Part shown: in pieces, positions 1-5,683 of the stretch
Layout: every line of letters starts with the position of its first letter
Position numbering within the stretch: the first letter of the stretch is position 1
Assembly: GCA_028867395.1 (NCBI GenBank)
Contig: JAGWGO010000039.1
Span: 1 to 9,018, forward strand
Length of the DNA stretch: 9,018 nt
Reading direction: 5' to 3'
DNA from: Nitrososphaerota archaeon
GTDB taxonomy: Archaea; Thermoproteota; Nitrososphaeria; Nitrososphaerales; Nitrosopumilaceae
Notes under the pieces: model-generated
The model's database searches: none
What the model saw: the letters and a program-made list of their open reading frames with translations, nothing else
Told to the model about the DNA's origin: nothing
Position numbers and translations under genes: made by a program

Positions 1-93
1 AAGATCTTTTGGTGAAAGTCTGACCTCTTCTAACAGTTCCCGAATCTTTCCGCTCTTTCGCAGCCTTCTGAGACGCACGTTAGGGTAAGACAT
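1..93 (-). CDS. hemB: delta-aminolevulinic acid dehydratase (porphobilinogen synthase), N-terminal fragment
   Basis: Partial gene, cut by the left edge of the window; only the first 31 codons are present. The start is an ATG at 93-91 and the peptide begins MSYPNVRLRRLRKS, continuing through RELLEEVRLSPKDL. The pattern of an R-R-L-R stretch followed about 15 residues later by an L-S-P-x-D-L/F motif is the classic N-terminus of HemB, which condenses two 5-aminolevulinate molecules to porphobilinogen in the cytoplasm. The gene lies 34 bp downstream of hemA in the same direction, so enzyme order in the operon follows pathway order for these two steps. A TATA-like element sits about 28 nt before the ATG, so a separate leaderless transcript is likely in addition to read-through from hemA. 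Metal-site and active-site lysine residues lie outside the window. Identification rests on the N-terminal motif plus gene context. Confidence 0.88.
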   Translation of the reverse strand, partial: MSYPNVRLRRLRKSGKIRELLEEVRLSPKDL

Positions 94-115
94 TACAAAA
101 AATACGATTTTCTAG

Positions 116-126
116 CAATATAATTT
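116..126 (-). promoter_or_regulatory. TATA box for hemB (leaderless promoter)
   Basis: On the minus strand this reads AAATTATATTG. Its centre (about 121) lies 26 bases upstream of position 95, placing the predicted transcription start 1-3 nt from the hemB ATG at 93. It overlaps the hemA stop codon region. Spacing and composition fit an archaeal TATA box; no transcript data were available. Confidence 0.5.
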
Positions 127-127
127 G

Positions 128-1384
128 TTACTCTTTTGTCTTATAGTCAAAGAGCTTTGTGACAGTCTTGAGAATCTCCGAGTCTCCCTGCTCTGATGCT
201 TTGCGCAGGTTGTTCATCGGAACCGATATGATGTCTTCCACTATGGCTTGCGTTAGCTGATCAATGATGCGAATTTTTTGCTCGTCTTTTTCTCCTAGCA
301 TCTGCAATGCCTTTTTGAGTTCCTTGATGCGGGCCTGATCAATTTCTTTGAAGACGTTTTTTACTATTGGTTCTACTTCGAGTCTTTTCATTGCAGCCTC
401 CATTACTGGGATCTCCTCGTTAATTATCTTCTCCGCTGCCGAGACCACGCCCATCCTTGTGCGCATGTTCTTGTCCACCATTTCCGCAATCTGGTCTAGG
501 TTCATCATCTTTATCTTTTTGATAGTTGCAACATTTTCGTCTACAGTTCTTGGGTTTGAAAGGTCCATTATCATCATGCCATTTTTGCGCGATTCCATTG
601 CTTCCTTTATTCTGTCATATGTTACCAAAAAGTACGGCGCTATTGTTGCTACAAAAAGCACGTCGACTAGCTTGAAATTTGCAATCGTGTTTTCAAAACG
701 CACTGGGTTTCCCCCTGCAGTTTCTGCAAAAGATTTTGAGCGCTCAAATGTTCTGCTTGTAACATCAAAGTCTATTCCACGCTTTTTGAGCGATTTTGCA
801 ACAAGGCTTGCGGCCTCTCCTGTTCCTATCAAGAGTATCTTTTTTGATTTTAGGTCGTCAATGTTATCTTCCGCTAGTTTTACTGCCATGGAGCCAATCG
901 AGATGCTTCCCTTGCTGATTCCAGTTGCCTGCCTCACCCTAGCGCCTACTCGTATTGCTTTGTCAAACAGCGTGTTAAGCGCATTGCCTGACGCCCTCAT
1001 CTGGCGAGCTGCATTGATTGACTCTTTTATCTGTCCCAGAATCTGTTCTTCTCCAACTACAAGTGAGTCAAGTCCCGAGGTTAGTTTTAACAAGTGCTGA
1101 TATGCATCCACCCCTTGCGATATCTCTAGGTTTTCCTTGAATGCGTTTTCCTCAAGTCCAGAGACAGAAGCCCAAGTCTTTTTTATCCTCTCAAGGTTTT
1201 CACCATTTCCGAATCCAAACAACTCTACCCTGTTGCAGGTCTGCAACAGCACACACTCTTGCAGTCCAGAATGCTTCAGAAATGACTCGTATGCAGAGTC
1301 TATATCGCGAAATGTAAACCTCTCAAGCATGTGAATAGGAGACTTTCTAAAAGTAACTCTTGCGTTGATTACTTCACTTGTCAA
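128..1384 (-). CDS. hemA: glutamyl-tRNA reductase
   Basis: Reduces glutamyl-tRNA(Glu) with NADPH to glutamate-1-semialdehyde, the committed step of C5-pathway tetrapyrrole synthesis. The 418 residues match the usual family length. Visible landmarks are the N-terminal strand N-A-R-V-T-F (7-12), the catalytic-cysteine motif L-Q-T-C-N-R-V-E with Cys50, a conserved His97, S-G-L-D-S-L-V-V-G-E-E-Q-I-L-G-Q (103-118), an NADPH-binding Rossmann G-T-G-E-A-A (187-192) and a helical C-terminal dimerisation domain (about 310-418). The start is TTG at 1384: the later Met19 would remove the conserved first strand, and a good Shine-Dalgarno (GGTGAT, 1395-1390) sits 5 nt upstream of the TTG. The TTG overlaps the TGA stop of the upstream precorrin-2 dehydrogenase gene (TTGA), implying translational coupling. 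All expected key residues are present. Confidence 0.97.
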   Translation of the reverse strand: MTSEVINARVTFRKSPIHMLERFTFRDIDSAYESFLKHSGLQECVLLQTCNRVELFGFGNGENLERIKKTWASVSGLEENAFKENLEISQGVDAYQHLLKLTSGLDSLVVGEEQILGQIKESINAARQMRASGNALNTLFDKAIRVGARVRQATGISKGSISIGSMAVKLAEDNIDDLKSKKILLIGTGEAASLVAKSLKKRGIDFDVTSRTFERSKSFAETAGGNPVRFENTIANFKLVDVLFVATIAPYFLVTYDRIKEAMESRKNGMMIMDLSNPRTVDENVATIKKIKMMNLDQIAEMVDKNMRTRMGVVSAAEKIINEEIPVMEAAMKRLEVEPIVKNVFKEIDQARIKELKKALQMLGEKDEQKIRIIDQLTQAIVEDIISVPMNNLRKASEQGDSEILKTVTKLFDYKTKE

Positions 1385-2034
1385 TTCAGATCACCCAACA
1401 TCTCGATCACCTGTTTCTGTGCTTTTTTTAAATTTCCGTGAGCTATTAATTGTTTGATACGATTGTCATTCATGACCTTATAGAGGAACTTTTTGCGCTC
1501 AGGAAATGTGCCAAGTTTCGTCTTTGCGGCACGCCTGGCAAAGTCCTGCAGCTTTATTTGGTAAATGTCCTCCTTTTTGATTAGTTTTTTGAATACTTTT
1601 TCAGCCTGCATCCTCAGCCTTCTTGCCATTGCAGGGCTTCGCCCTCCAGTCGAGACTGCGATCTGCACCGTATCCTGGATGTTTATGACAGATCCAAAAG
1701 CAAAGTCAGAGACCTCCGGGTCGTCTGCTGCATATGCATAGCAACGCTTCTTTTTTGCCTGCTCTACAATCTTTCTGTTAAGTTCCCTGTCGTCTGTTGT
1801 AGCAAGCACTGCAAACGGTTTGTATTTTTTTATAAAATCAGCGTTTACAAGTTTCATTTTTTTGAATTCAATCTTTTTTTGTCTGACGTACTTGTCAATC
1901 TGCCTGTTAGTTGAATCACTGATCAGAAGAATCTTGCAGTCCTGAGTCAATAGTGCGTTCACCTTCTTTAGGCCCTCGTTTCCCCCGCCAACAACAATTA
2001 CAAGATTTCCCTTTAGGTTGAGGTCGACTATCAA
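1381..2034 (-). CDS. precorrin-2 dehydrogenase / sirohydrochlorin ferrochelatase (Met8/CysG N-terminal type)
   Basis: Oxidises precorrin-2 to sirohydrochlorin with NAD+, and in many homologues also inserts iron to give siroheme. The 217-residue length fits a stand-alone Met8-like enzyme without the CysG methyltransferase domain. Visible features are a Rossmann G-G-G-N-E-G (16-21), A-T-T-D-D (78-82), Asp104-Asp105 at the position of the CysG catalytic Asp104, and the signature S-T-G-G-R-S-P-A-M-A-R-R-L-R (128-141), followed by a basic helical C-terminus. The start is a TTG at 2034. No ATG or GTG lies upstream in frame, and a strong TATA box 26 nt before this codon implies a leaderless transcript. 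It is the first gene of a minus-strand operon with hemA and hemB and is divergent from the siroheme decarboxylase gene, so siroheme made here probably feeds heme synthesis. Whether this enzyme also chelates iron cannot be told from sequence alone. Confidence 0.93.
   Translation of the reverse strand: MIVDLNLKGNLVIVVGGGNEGLKKVNALLTQDCKILLISDSTNRQIDKYVRQKKIEFKKMKLVNADFIKKYKPFAVLATTDDRELNRKIVEQAKKKRCYAYAADDPEVSDFAFGSVINIQDTVQIAVSTGGRSPAMARRLRMQAEKVFKKLIKKEDIYQIKLQDFARRAAKTKLGTFPERKKFLYKVMNDNRIKQLIAHGNLKKAQKQVIEMLGDLN
1390..1395 (-). promoter_or_regulatory. Shine-Dalgarno site of hemA
   Basis: GGTGAT on the minus strand, complementary to the archaeal 16S rRNA 3' end (ATCACC), 5 nt before the TTG start of hemA and inside the end of the upstream gene. 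It decides the hemA start at 1384 and fits internal translation of a polycistronic message. Confidence 0.65.
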
Positions 2035-2054
2035 CGATCTCGCTGTCTTTGTAA

Positions 2055-2066
2055 GATATTTATAAG
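2055..2066 (-). promoter_or_regulatory. TATA box of the precorrin-2 dehydrogenase-hemA-hemB operon
   Basis: Minus strand CTTATAAATATC, a near-consensus archaeal TATA element. Its centre near 2061.5 puts the transcription start at about 2035, i.e. directly at the TTG start at 2034, so the mRNA is predicted to be leaderless. Confidence 0.7.
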
Positions 2067-2076
2067 TTCCATGGAA
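2067..2076. promoter_or_regulatory. palindrome TTCCATGGAA between two divergent promoters (possible operator)
   Basis: A perfect 10-bp palindrome abutting the minus-strand TATA box (2055-2066) and 12 bp before the plus-strand TATA-like element (2089-2097). Its position would let one regulator act on both the heme operon and the siroheme decarboxylase gene. Function is inferred from position only; a 10-bp palindrome can also occur by chance. Confidence 0.3.
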
Positions 2077-2088
2077 ATCTAGGTAACA

Positions 2089-2097
2089 TTTTTAATT
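2089..2097 (+). promoter_or_regulatory. TATA-like element of the siroheme decarboxylase gene
   Basis: Plus strand TTTTTAATT. The centre at about 2093.5 predicts a transcription start near 2120, leaving roughly 4 nt before the ATG at 2124. This supports the ATG over the TTG codons just upstream. Confidence 0.5.
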
Positions 2098-2123
2098 GTA
2101 GTTACGGCCCGTTGTTGGTATAC

Positions 2124-3137
2124 ATGGACAAACTGGACAAAGAGATTCTAAATGAGATCCAGTGGACTTTTCCTCTTGATACAAGACCGTATTCTGCAAT
2201 TGCAAAAAAATTTCAGATCTCAGACGAGGAACTGATGAAAAGGCTTTGTGCGCTAAAAGAGTCTGGCGTAGTTCGACAGCTCTCTGCAATATTTGACACG
2301 CGAAGGCTTGGCTATAAGAGTGCACTTGTTGCAATGGCAATTGATGCAGACAAGCTTGACTATATTGCAAGTCAGATAAACAGACACCCGGGTGTCAGTC
2401 ACAATTATGAAAGAAACCATGAGTACAACTTGTGGTTTACCTTGGCAGTCCCGCCAGGTTCAGATTTAAAGTCAGAGATTGACAAGTTCTCAAAGATAAA
2501 TGGAATCAGAAAAGTAAGGATGCTTCCAACAATCAAGCTATTCAAGATCGGAGTAAAGCTTGAGATGGTAGAAGATAAAAAGGCAGCGGTAAAGCCAAGC
2601 GAAGAGAAAAAGAAGATAAAGGAAGTAAAGTTTGTCGCAACAGATGAGGATAAAAAATACATCAGGGAACTGCAAAAGGATCTAGAGATAACAGAAAGGC
2701 CATTTTTGAAATCCGCACAAAGTCTAGGCATAACAGAGGAGCAGCTTCTCGAAAAAGCAAGATACTATGAAGAGATTGGAGTCATGCGTAGATTTGCGGC
2801 AATACTAAGGCACAGGGAAGCAGGTTTTGTGGCAAACGGCATGATAGTGTGGAAGGTACCAGAGGAAAGAATAGAAGAGGTTGGCGCAAAGCTTGGGGCG
2901 TTTCCGCAGGTGAGTCATTGTTACCAGAGACCTGTCTATGCCGACTGGCCATACAATGTATTCTCAATGGTTCACTGCAAGTCAAATGACGATGTGCAGA
3001 AGGTTACCCAAGATATAGAGGGCCAGATAGATGTGCACGACTATAAGATACTTTTTAGCTCGCGAGAGTTCAAAAAGACTCGTGTAGAATATTTTGTAGA
3101 GCACGAATTCAAAATAGAAGAAACAATACCCGCATAG
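2124..3137 (+). CDS. siroheme decarboxylase, AhbA-AhbB fusion (Lrp/AsnC-like fold)
   Basis: Siroheme decarboxylase removes two acetate carboxyl groups from siroheme to give 12,18-didecarboxysiroheme in the alternative (Ahb) heme pathway. It normally consists of two homologous subunits, AhbA and AhbB; here both lie in one 337-residue chain. The N-terminal half (1-148) has a winged helix-like segment and the signature H-P-G-V-S-H-N-Y-E-R-N-H-E-Y-N-L-W-F (88-105). A charged, lysine/glutamate-rich linker spans about 149-173. The C-terminal half (174-325) has M-R-R-F-A-A-I-L-R-H-R (221-231), V-S-H-C-Y-Q-R-P (263-270), W-P-Y-N-V-F-S-M (275-282) and R-E-F-K-K-T-R (314-320), typical of AhbB/NirD-L-type proteins. 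His93 and His265 occupy the matching V-S-H positions in each half. I chose ATG 2124 rather than TTG 2112 from promoter spacing and where homology begins. It diverges from the siroheme synthesis genes. An Lrp-type transcription regulator is the alternative, but the V-S-H-x-Y motifs argue against it. Confidence 0.9.
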   Translation: MDKLDKEILNEIQWTFPLDTRPYSAIAKKFQISDEELMKRLCALKESGVVRQLSAIFDTRRLGYKSALVAMAIDADKLDYIASQINRHPGVSHNYERNHEYNLWFTLAVPPGSDLKSEIDKFSKINGIRKVRMLPTIKLFKIGVKLEMVEDKKAAVKPSEEKKKIKEVKFVATDEDKKYIRELQKDLEITERPFLKSAQSLGITEEQLLEKARYYEEIGVMRRFAAILRHREAGFVANGMIVWKVPEERIEEVGAKLGAFPQVSHCYQRPVYADWPYNVFSMVHCKSNDDVQKVTQDIEGQIDVHDYKILFSSREFKKTRVEYFVEHEFKIEETIPA

Positions 3138-3138
3138 A

Positions 3139-3159
3139 TTCAAAAATAAAATAAGAAAG
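3139..3159 (-). terminator. T-rich terminator of the winged-helix gene
   Basis: The 24-bp gap between convergent stops at 3137 and 3162 is T-rich on the minus strand (TTTCTTATTTTATTTTTG), as in archaeal intrinsic termination. No hairpin is visible. The plus strand here is A-rich, so termination of the siroheme decarboxylase transcript must lie elsewhere. Confidence 0.45.
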
Positions 3160-3161
3160 AT

Positions 3162-3485
3162 TTACTGTATCTCTACTTTAGAACCTGGAACAGCATCAAG
3201 TGTTACTCTGATTGTCTTTACCTTGCTTTTGTACATAAAGTATTTTTTGCCTGCGTTGTTTGTTGCACCAGATATCTTGACAAACCCGAGCTTGTGCAGT
3301 TTTCTCACCCATCTGTACACCTGGGTTAGAGGAATGTTGCAATTGGTGCTTATATCATAGGCCGATCTTGGAGACTCCATAGAATACTCTAGTACCTTCA
3401 TGGCCTGCTCGTTTGATATTATTTTCAGTACTGCGTTGCGGATGTTTTCCTCGTCCACGTCCCTTCCTAGAAGAAGAATTTGCAC
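3162..3485 (-). CDS. small winged helix-turn-helix transcription regulator
   Basis: A 107-residue protein with a helical start (about 12-37), a helix-turn-helix (about 40-66: Y-D-I-S-T-N-C-N-I-P-L-T-Q-V-Y-R-W-V) and a wing (about 67-88: F-V-K-I-S-G-A-T with a K-K-Y-F-M-Y strand), followed by a strand-rich tail. The arrangement is that of ArsR/MarR-like winged helix DNA-binding proteins common in Thaumarchaeota. No metal-binding Cys/His cluster or ligand domain is seen, so the signal is unknown. The start is a GTG at 3485. A GTTATATC element centred 26 nt upstream predicts a leaderless mRNA from that codon; a second GTG (codon 10) is a weaker alternative. It faces the siroheme decarboxylase gene tail to tail, which gives no evidence of shared regulation. 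The family call is good; the target is unknown. Confidence 0.78.
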   Translation of the reverse strand: MQILLLGRDVDEENIRNAVLKIISNEQAMKVLEYSMESPRSAYDISTNCNIPLTQVYRWVRKLHKLGFVKISGATNNAGKKYFMYKSKVKTIRVTLDAVPGSKVEIQ

Positions 3486-3506
3486 AGCTAGTCTTTTTCT
3501 CGATAT

Positions 3507-3514
3507 GATATAAC
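3507..3514 (-). promoter_or_regulatory. TATA box of the winged-helix gene
   Basis: Minus strand GTTATATC, centre 3510.5, 26 nt from the GTG start at 3485. The same octamer serves as the predicted TATA box of the neighbouring ribbon-helix-helix gene. Confidence 0.55.
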
Positions 3515-3539
3515 AAGGCTGATTAGAATGTGTTTATGT

Positions 3540-3556
3540 GCAAACAGTTGCAAACA
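3540..3556. repeat. tandem GCAAACA repeat, 10-bp period
   Basis: GCAAACA occurs at 3540-3546 and 3550-3556, exactly one helical turn apart. The first copy also forms an inverted repeat with TGTTT at 3531-3535 (6-base spacer). The array lies 26-49 bp upstream of the winged-helix gene's TATA box and starts at the stop codon of the ribbon-helix-helix gene. It could be a regulator-binding site; function is inferred from spacing only. Confidence 0.35.
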
Positions 3557-3557
3557 T

Positions 3558-4088
3558 CTAGTCGCTGAACTTGAAAGAGATCATGCCAGAGTTATAGTCA
3601 AACTGTATCTTCTTGTCAAGCACATCTGCAAATATCAGTTCAAGAACGGTCTTGTGGTACAACGACCAGTTCTCACCAAGGTCGTGCTTTAGAATAAAGG
3701 TGTGGTATCCATTTTTCATGTTGTGGTTTATCTCAATTGAGGATGCTTTCATCCTTGCCTCAAACCATGACAGAAAAGAGCTCAGGCTGATATCACCCTT
3801 CATGAAAAGTGCGATGTCTCTTACAACATTTTTTCCAATCCTGTTTGCCATTTCAACTATTTCTTCTTTTGACATCTTTCCAAAGAGCTCAACTATGATG
3901 GGCTTGGCAATTGGAACCATCCCAACCTTTGACTCGAACATGTCCCACTCGACGTATCTTTTGAATATCTGGTTGACAAATGTGTTAAGGCTGGTCTCCC
4001 TGTGTTCTGATTCTGCTCGGAGCTTATTTAGAACGTCCTCGTCGATTCTAAATGTCATAGTGGATGTCTTTTTTGTTGTCAAAACCAT
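3558..4088 (-). CDS. ribbon-helix-helix DNA-binding protein with unrecognised C-terminal domain
   Basis: A 176-residue protein. Residues 10-48 form a ribbon-helix-helix module: a strand T-M-T-F-R-I-D, helix E-D-V-L-N-K-L-R-A-E-S-E, a turn T-S-L-N-T and a second helix F-V-N-Q-I-F-K-R-Y-V. Such modules dimerise and insert a two-stranded ribbon into the DNA major groove. About 49-176 is a further alpha/beta region including H-D-L-G-E-N-W-S-L-Y-H (135-145) and a C-terminal strand pair ending I-S-F-K-F-S-D. I do not recognise this domain; it may sense a ligand or mediate oligomerisation. ATG 4088 is preferred over TTG 4112 because the predicted TATA box at 4117-4124 would lie just upstream of 4112 and exclude that codon from the transcript. 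The gene follows the aldo/keto reductase gene by about 54 bp and probably has its own promoter, though read-through is possible. Confidence 0.78.
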   Translation of the reverse strand: MVLTTKKTSTMTFRIDEDVLNKLRAESEHRETSLNTFVNQIFKRYVEWDMFESKVGMVPIAKPIIVELFGKMSKEEIVEMANRIGKNVVRDIALFMKGDISLSSFLSWFEARMKASSIEINHNMKNGYHTFILKHDLGENWSLYHKTVLELIFADVLDKKIQFDYNSGMISFKFSD

Positions 4089-4116
4089 TTCTCTATACCA
4101 CCATAGTTGCAATCAG

Positions 4117-4124
4117 GATATAAC
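4117..4124 (-). promoter_or_regulatory. TATA box of the ribbon-helix-helix gene
   Basis: Minus strand GTTATATC, centre 4120.5, predicting a transcription start near 4094, about 6 nt before ATG 4088. It lies in the short gap after the aldo/keto reductase stop. Confidence 0.5.
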
Positions 4125-4129
4125 TGCAA

Positions 4130-4141
4130 GGACTCCAGTCC
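4130..4141. promoter_or_regulatory. inverted repeat GGACT-CC-AGTCC upstream of a TATA box
   Basis: Two 5-bp arms around a 2-base centre, directly after the aldo/keto reductase stop (4143) and 5 bp upstream of the ribbon-helix-helix gene's TATA box. It could be an operator, possibly autoregulatory since ribbon-helix-helix proteins often bind short palindromes. The loop is too short for a normal hairpin terminator. Confidence 0.3.
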
Positions 4142-4142
4142 C

Positions 4143-5141
4143 TCATGCAGTCTGTGCAGATACCTTGAGTTCGTATGGAGGCCACTGGTTGAAAAGTTCG
4201 ATTATTTCTTTCTTGTCCGACGAGTTGAGGTATTTTCCATCAGACATTTGTGAGAACATTACAATCTCTTCTTCGCTTACTACTGTTGGAAGAACTGAAG
4301 ATATGGTATTTTGTGACAAGATGAACTTGATTGCAAGATCTGTGATGTTCCAGCCATATCGCTTGGCAATTGGCATCAGCTGGTCAACCTTCTGCAGCGA
4401 CTGCTTTACCCAGTCTCCACTTCTAACAGAGCGGTGGTCCTTTTCGCTTATCTTTGTCTCTGCGGTAACCTTCCGTGTCAGTATGCCAGATGCGTCAGGT
4501 ACTCTTACTAGGATTCCTACATTGTGTTTTTCTCCCTGTTCTAGAAGTATGTTGCCTGGATTTTGTTCGAGAATATTGTATACGGTCTGGACAGCGGTTG
4601 CGTTTGTGCGCTCCATTGCCTCAAGGCCCTCTTGGGCCCATCCTATTGCAGGCCCAAGTGCGATTTGATAGCTCTTGATTATACCCTGTTTTACTTTGCT
4701 ATCAAGGTGGTCGAAGATCTTCTTGTCTCGAATTGTGTAGATCTTTGGATTGTGCAATCCATATACGTCAACATGGTCAGTCTGAAGCCTCTCAAGGCTT
4801 TTCTTTAATGCAAAATCAGTAAACTCTGTAGTGAACTTTTGCGGAAGTTCCTTGTGACCTATCTGTTCGTTGCTGTAAATGTCATAGCCATACTTTGTTG
4901 ATATTACAATCTCGTTTCTCATTCCGGAAAAGACCTCGCCTATCAACTGCTCGCTCTTTCCTTTTCCGTAGATATCACCAGTCTCAAAATAGTTAATTCC
5001 CAAGTCATATGCCCGCTTGAGTATTCTCTTTGCCTCATCGTCCTCAATCTTCTTGCCCCACCAGTCAAGTCCCAGAGTCCATGCGCCAAATCCTATCTCG
5101 GATACCTTTATCCCGCTTTTTCCAAGTGGTCTGTATTTCAA
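4143..5141 (-). CDS. aldo/keto reductase family protein
   Basis: A 332-residue TIM-barrel oxidoreductase, expected to use NADPH to reduce an aldehyde or ketone in the cytoplasm. It opens K-Y-R-P-L-G-K-S-G-I-K-V-S-E-I-G-F-G (2-19), the usual AKR beginning. The active-site block is F-E-T-G-D-I-Y-G (52-59), with Tyr58, Lys83 in S-T-K-Y-G and His130 in Y-G-L-H completing the catalytic tetrad. The position that is normally the catalytic Asp (F-D-T-A-x-x-Y) is Glu53 here, read directly as GAG. The C-terminal cofactor-binding region (about 210-295) has V-R-V-P and S-S-V-L-P-T-V-V-S. The TTG start at 5141 overlaps the TGA stop of the DUF1802 gene (TTGA). Third gene of an operon with the ChdC-like protein and DUF1802; the substrate is unknown. 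Confidence 0.92.
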   Translation of the reverse strand: MKYRPLGKSGIKVSEIGFGAWTLGLDWWGKKIEDDEAKRILKRAYDLGINYFETGDIYGKGKSEQLIGEVFSGMRNEIVISTKYGYDIYSNEQIGHKELPQKFTTEFTDFALKKSLERLQTDHVDVYGLHNPKIYTIRDKKIFDHLDSKVKQGIIKSYQIALGPAIGWAQEGLEAMERTNATAVQTVYNILEQNPGNILLEQGEKHNVGILVRVPDASGILTRKVTAETKISEKDHRSVRSGDWVKQSLQKVDQLMPIAKRYGWNITDLAIKFILSQNTISSVLPTVVSEEEIVMFSQMSDGKYLNSSDKKEIIELFNQWPPYELKVSAQTA

Positions 5142-5683
5142 TTTACAATTCCCCTAAACTCTGATAGTTGGGCCTCAAGTTCAGTTTGGCTCAAAACAGC
5201 TCTTCCAGCCTCGGAATTTACATTTAATTCTATCCAAGATTTGCAACCGTGATAATCAGGAAGTACGGGTATCTCAGTTGATTGTATCTTGAAGACCTTA
5301 AGAAATACTGCCTTCATTGGCTTTGAAGGCATCCAGTTCATCCGCTCTACAATGTAAGAGTCGCTCCATATGTGAAACGGTGAGAGCTGTTCAATTTTTT
5401 CCATCGATGACACATCTCTCTCTTCCATCACCTCTGCGACAGATGTTATCCTGTTGTATCCTTCTTTTGGTTTGCTCTCCCGCGCGTCGGCAAGGTATCC
5501 ATAGTATTGCGACTTGAGCGATGCATTCTCTTGGTGTTCATATGTTGGAAAGAGGGCAAACTTTGGAGCCTCTACCATAAATCCTGAAGCAGTCTCTAAG
5601 ATTCCGCCTTTTCTTAGCAGGACTGTCTGGTTACCGTTCTCGAGTGCTTTGACTACTGTTGCCCATTCCTTTAGTGCTTTCAT
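5138..5683 (-). CDS. DUF1802 family protein
   Basis: A 181-residue protein of a family without established function. Family landmarks are the opening M-K-A-L-K-E-W-A (1-8), V-L-L-R-K-G-G-I (21-28), F-P-T-Y-E-H-Q (45-51), F-H-I-W-S-D-S-Y-I (103-111) and Y-H-G-C-K-S-W-I-E-L (144-153). No signal peptide or membrane segment is visible, so it is probably cytoplasmic. The chosen start is ATG 5683, which shares a base with the TAA stop of the ChdC-like gene (TAATG) and has AAGGAGCC upstream as a Shine-Dalgarno. An in-frame ATG at 5728 would add 15 residues (C-K-K-R-P-Y...) that overlap the neighbour and precede the conserved family start, so it is rejected. Close coupling on both sides suggests that the three products work together or are needed in a fixed ratio. 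Confidence 0.88.
   Translation of the reverse strand: MKALKEWATVVKALENGNQTVLLRKGGILETASGFMVEAPKFALFPTYEHQENASLKSQYYGYLADARESKPKEGYNRITSVAEVMEERDVSSMEKIEQLSPFHIWSDSYIVERMNWMPSKPMKAVFLKVFKIQSTEIPVLPDYHGCKSWIELNVNSEAGRAVLSQTELEAQLSEFRGIVN

Noticed and set aside
348..1100. Open frame of 250 codons on the plus strand inside hemA.
   Set aside because: Antisense shadow of a gene with all HemA motifs intact; hydrophobic/Ser-rich composition and no domain.
2112..2123. TTG start at 2112 adding M-L-V-Y to the AhbA-AhbB fusion.
   Set aside because: The predicted transcription start near 2120 lies downstream of it, and homology begins with M-D-K-L-D at the ATG.
3613..4668. Long open frame of 351 codons on the plus strand, opposite the ribbon-helix-helix and aldo/keto reductase genes.
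   Set aside because: It spans two well-supported minus-strand genes and their promoter gap, has Ser/Phe-rich composition typical of an antisense frame, and shows no recognisable domain.
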